Source: Altererythrobacter sp. (lineage in GTDB: Bacteria; Pseudomonadota; Alphaproteobacteria; Sphingomonadales; Sphingomonadaceae). Taken from it: DNA of 13,441 nucleotides. The position numbers and the translations under genes were made by a program. The stretch spans positions 1-13,441 of the forward strand of contig JALZVZ010000154.1 in the NCBI GenBank assembly GCA_023299945.1, written 5' to 3'. The notes under the pieces were generated by a model. It saw only the letters and a program-made list of their open reading frames with translations. It was not told where the DNA came from and did no database searches. Positions 13,109 through 13,441 of the stretch are shown here, piece by piece (position 1 is the stretch's first letter; the number at the start of each line of letters is the position of its first letter).

Positions 13109-13441
13109 TCAAGCCTCCAATTCGATGTCCCAATACAGCCAATCGCGCCAGGTTTCATGCATGTAATTTGGTGGGAATTTTTTGCCATATTGTTGCAGCT
13201 GCCAACTGGTTGGTCGGATTGGCCGCATGCCAATATGCATTTGCGCTTGCTTGGGTGTTCGGCCGCCTTTTTTCATATTGCACGGTCCGCAAGACGCGAC
13301 GATATTTTCCCAAGTGGTTTTTCCGCCCAATCGCCGCGGCGTGACATGGTCGAATGTTAGATTGCTCGCCGTGGCTGATTGCGCCCCGCAATATTGGCAT
13401 TGAAAACGGTCGCGCAGGAATACGTTGAAGCGGGTGAAAGG
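13109..13441 (-). CDS. HNH endonuclease (partial, N-terminus off window)
   Basis: The frame is open from the right edge to a TGA at 13111-13109, giving 110 residues that are the C-terminal part of a typical bacterial HNH protein. In order: 'RFQCQYCG' with the first CxxC pair (visible residues 15 and 18), 'NLTFDHVTPRRLGG' with the catalytic D31-H32, 'TWENIVASC' with N46, the second CxxC pair 51/54 followed by 'NMKKGGRTPKQAQM', and a tail rich in Trp. All metal and zinc ligands are intact. Such small stand-alone HNH proteins are common in Alphaproteobacteria and their cellular role is usually unknown; some phage-linked copies assist packaging, but there is no evidence for that here. A start codon inside the visible part would lose the first CxxC, so the real start is outside. 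Confidence 0.88.
   Translation of the reverse strand, partial: PFTRFNVFLRDRFQCQYCGAQSATASNLTFDHVTPRRLGGKTTWENIVASCGPCNMKKGGRTPKQAQMHIGMRPIRPTSWQLQQYGKKFPPNYMHETWRDWLYWDIELEA

Noticed and set aside
13157..13403. Plus-strand frames opposite the HNH gene
   Set aside because: The minus-strand frame has the complete HNH motif set and is open through the window edge, so the plus-strand frames are shadows.
1..13441. tRNA, rRNA, CRISPR array, insertion sequence or attachment site
   Set aside because: I saw no cloverleaf, no regularly spaced long repeats, no transposase frame and no terminal inverted repeats that would support any of these.

Overview
The window reads as chromosomal DNA of an alphaproteobacterium, most likely in the order Sphingomonadales and perhaps the Erythrobacter/Altererythrobacter group. 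The main reasons are a serine palmitoyltransferase with its own acyl carrier protein (sphingolipid makers), a DivK-type single-domain receiver, a DksA that keeps only one zinc-finger cysteine, DUF3572 and DUF482 proteins, and a gene-transfer-agent-type packaging block. Assignment is by recognition of protein families from memory; no search was run.

Layout. Positions 1-2821 (minus strand) hold the head of a phage-like packaging cluster in the order small terminase, large terminase, portal. The portal runs off the left edge. This order, the lack of any integrase or phage repressor in view and the housekeeping flank fit an RcGTA-like gene transfer agent better than an ordinary prophage, though only three genes are visible. 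A 277-base divergent intergenic region with palindromes and a TTGACA element separates it from a plus-strand VTT/DedA-type (YqaA-like) membrane protein (3099-3749). Positions 3750-4090 carry only the C-terminal end of what looks like a beta-propeller protein, probably a gene remnant. Positions 4091-5581 (minus) are the sphingolipid pair: acyl carrier protein, then serine palmitoyltransferase.

Across a divergent intergenic region packed with three perfect inverted repeats lies a small three-helix membrane protein resembling the Pycsar effector family (5730-6281). It converges, with a 4-base overlap, on a divK-like response regulator (minus). Divergent from divK is a tight plus-strand operon (6701-9258): DUF3572, HAD hydrolase, RidA-family deaminase-like protein and DUF482 GNAT-like protein, the last three separated by 10, -4 and -4 bases from the gene before. 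A Sel1-repeat protein (minus) converges on it, again sharing a TTAA stop.

The right side holds dksA (9902-10357), preceded by a strongly folding segment that may be a small RNA or leader, a single-domain PilZ protein (10521-10838), a solitary family-5 solute-binding lipoprotein (10987-12468), a DUF4112 membrane protein with an internal duplication (12551-13039), and the C-terminal part of an HNH endonuclease cut by the right edge (minus).

Most of the window is ordinary core-genome content. The points most worth a second look are the orphan Pycsar-effector-like protein and its palindrome-rich divergent promoter shared with the sphingolipid operon, the possible control region of the gene-transfer-agent cluster, and the structured segment in front of dksA.
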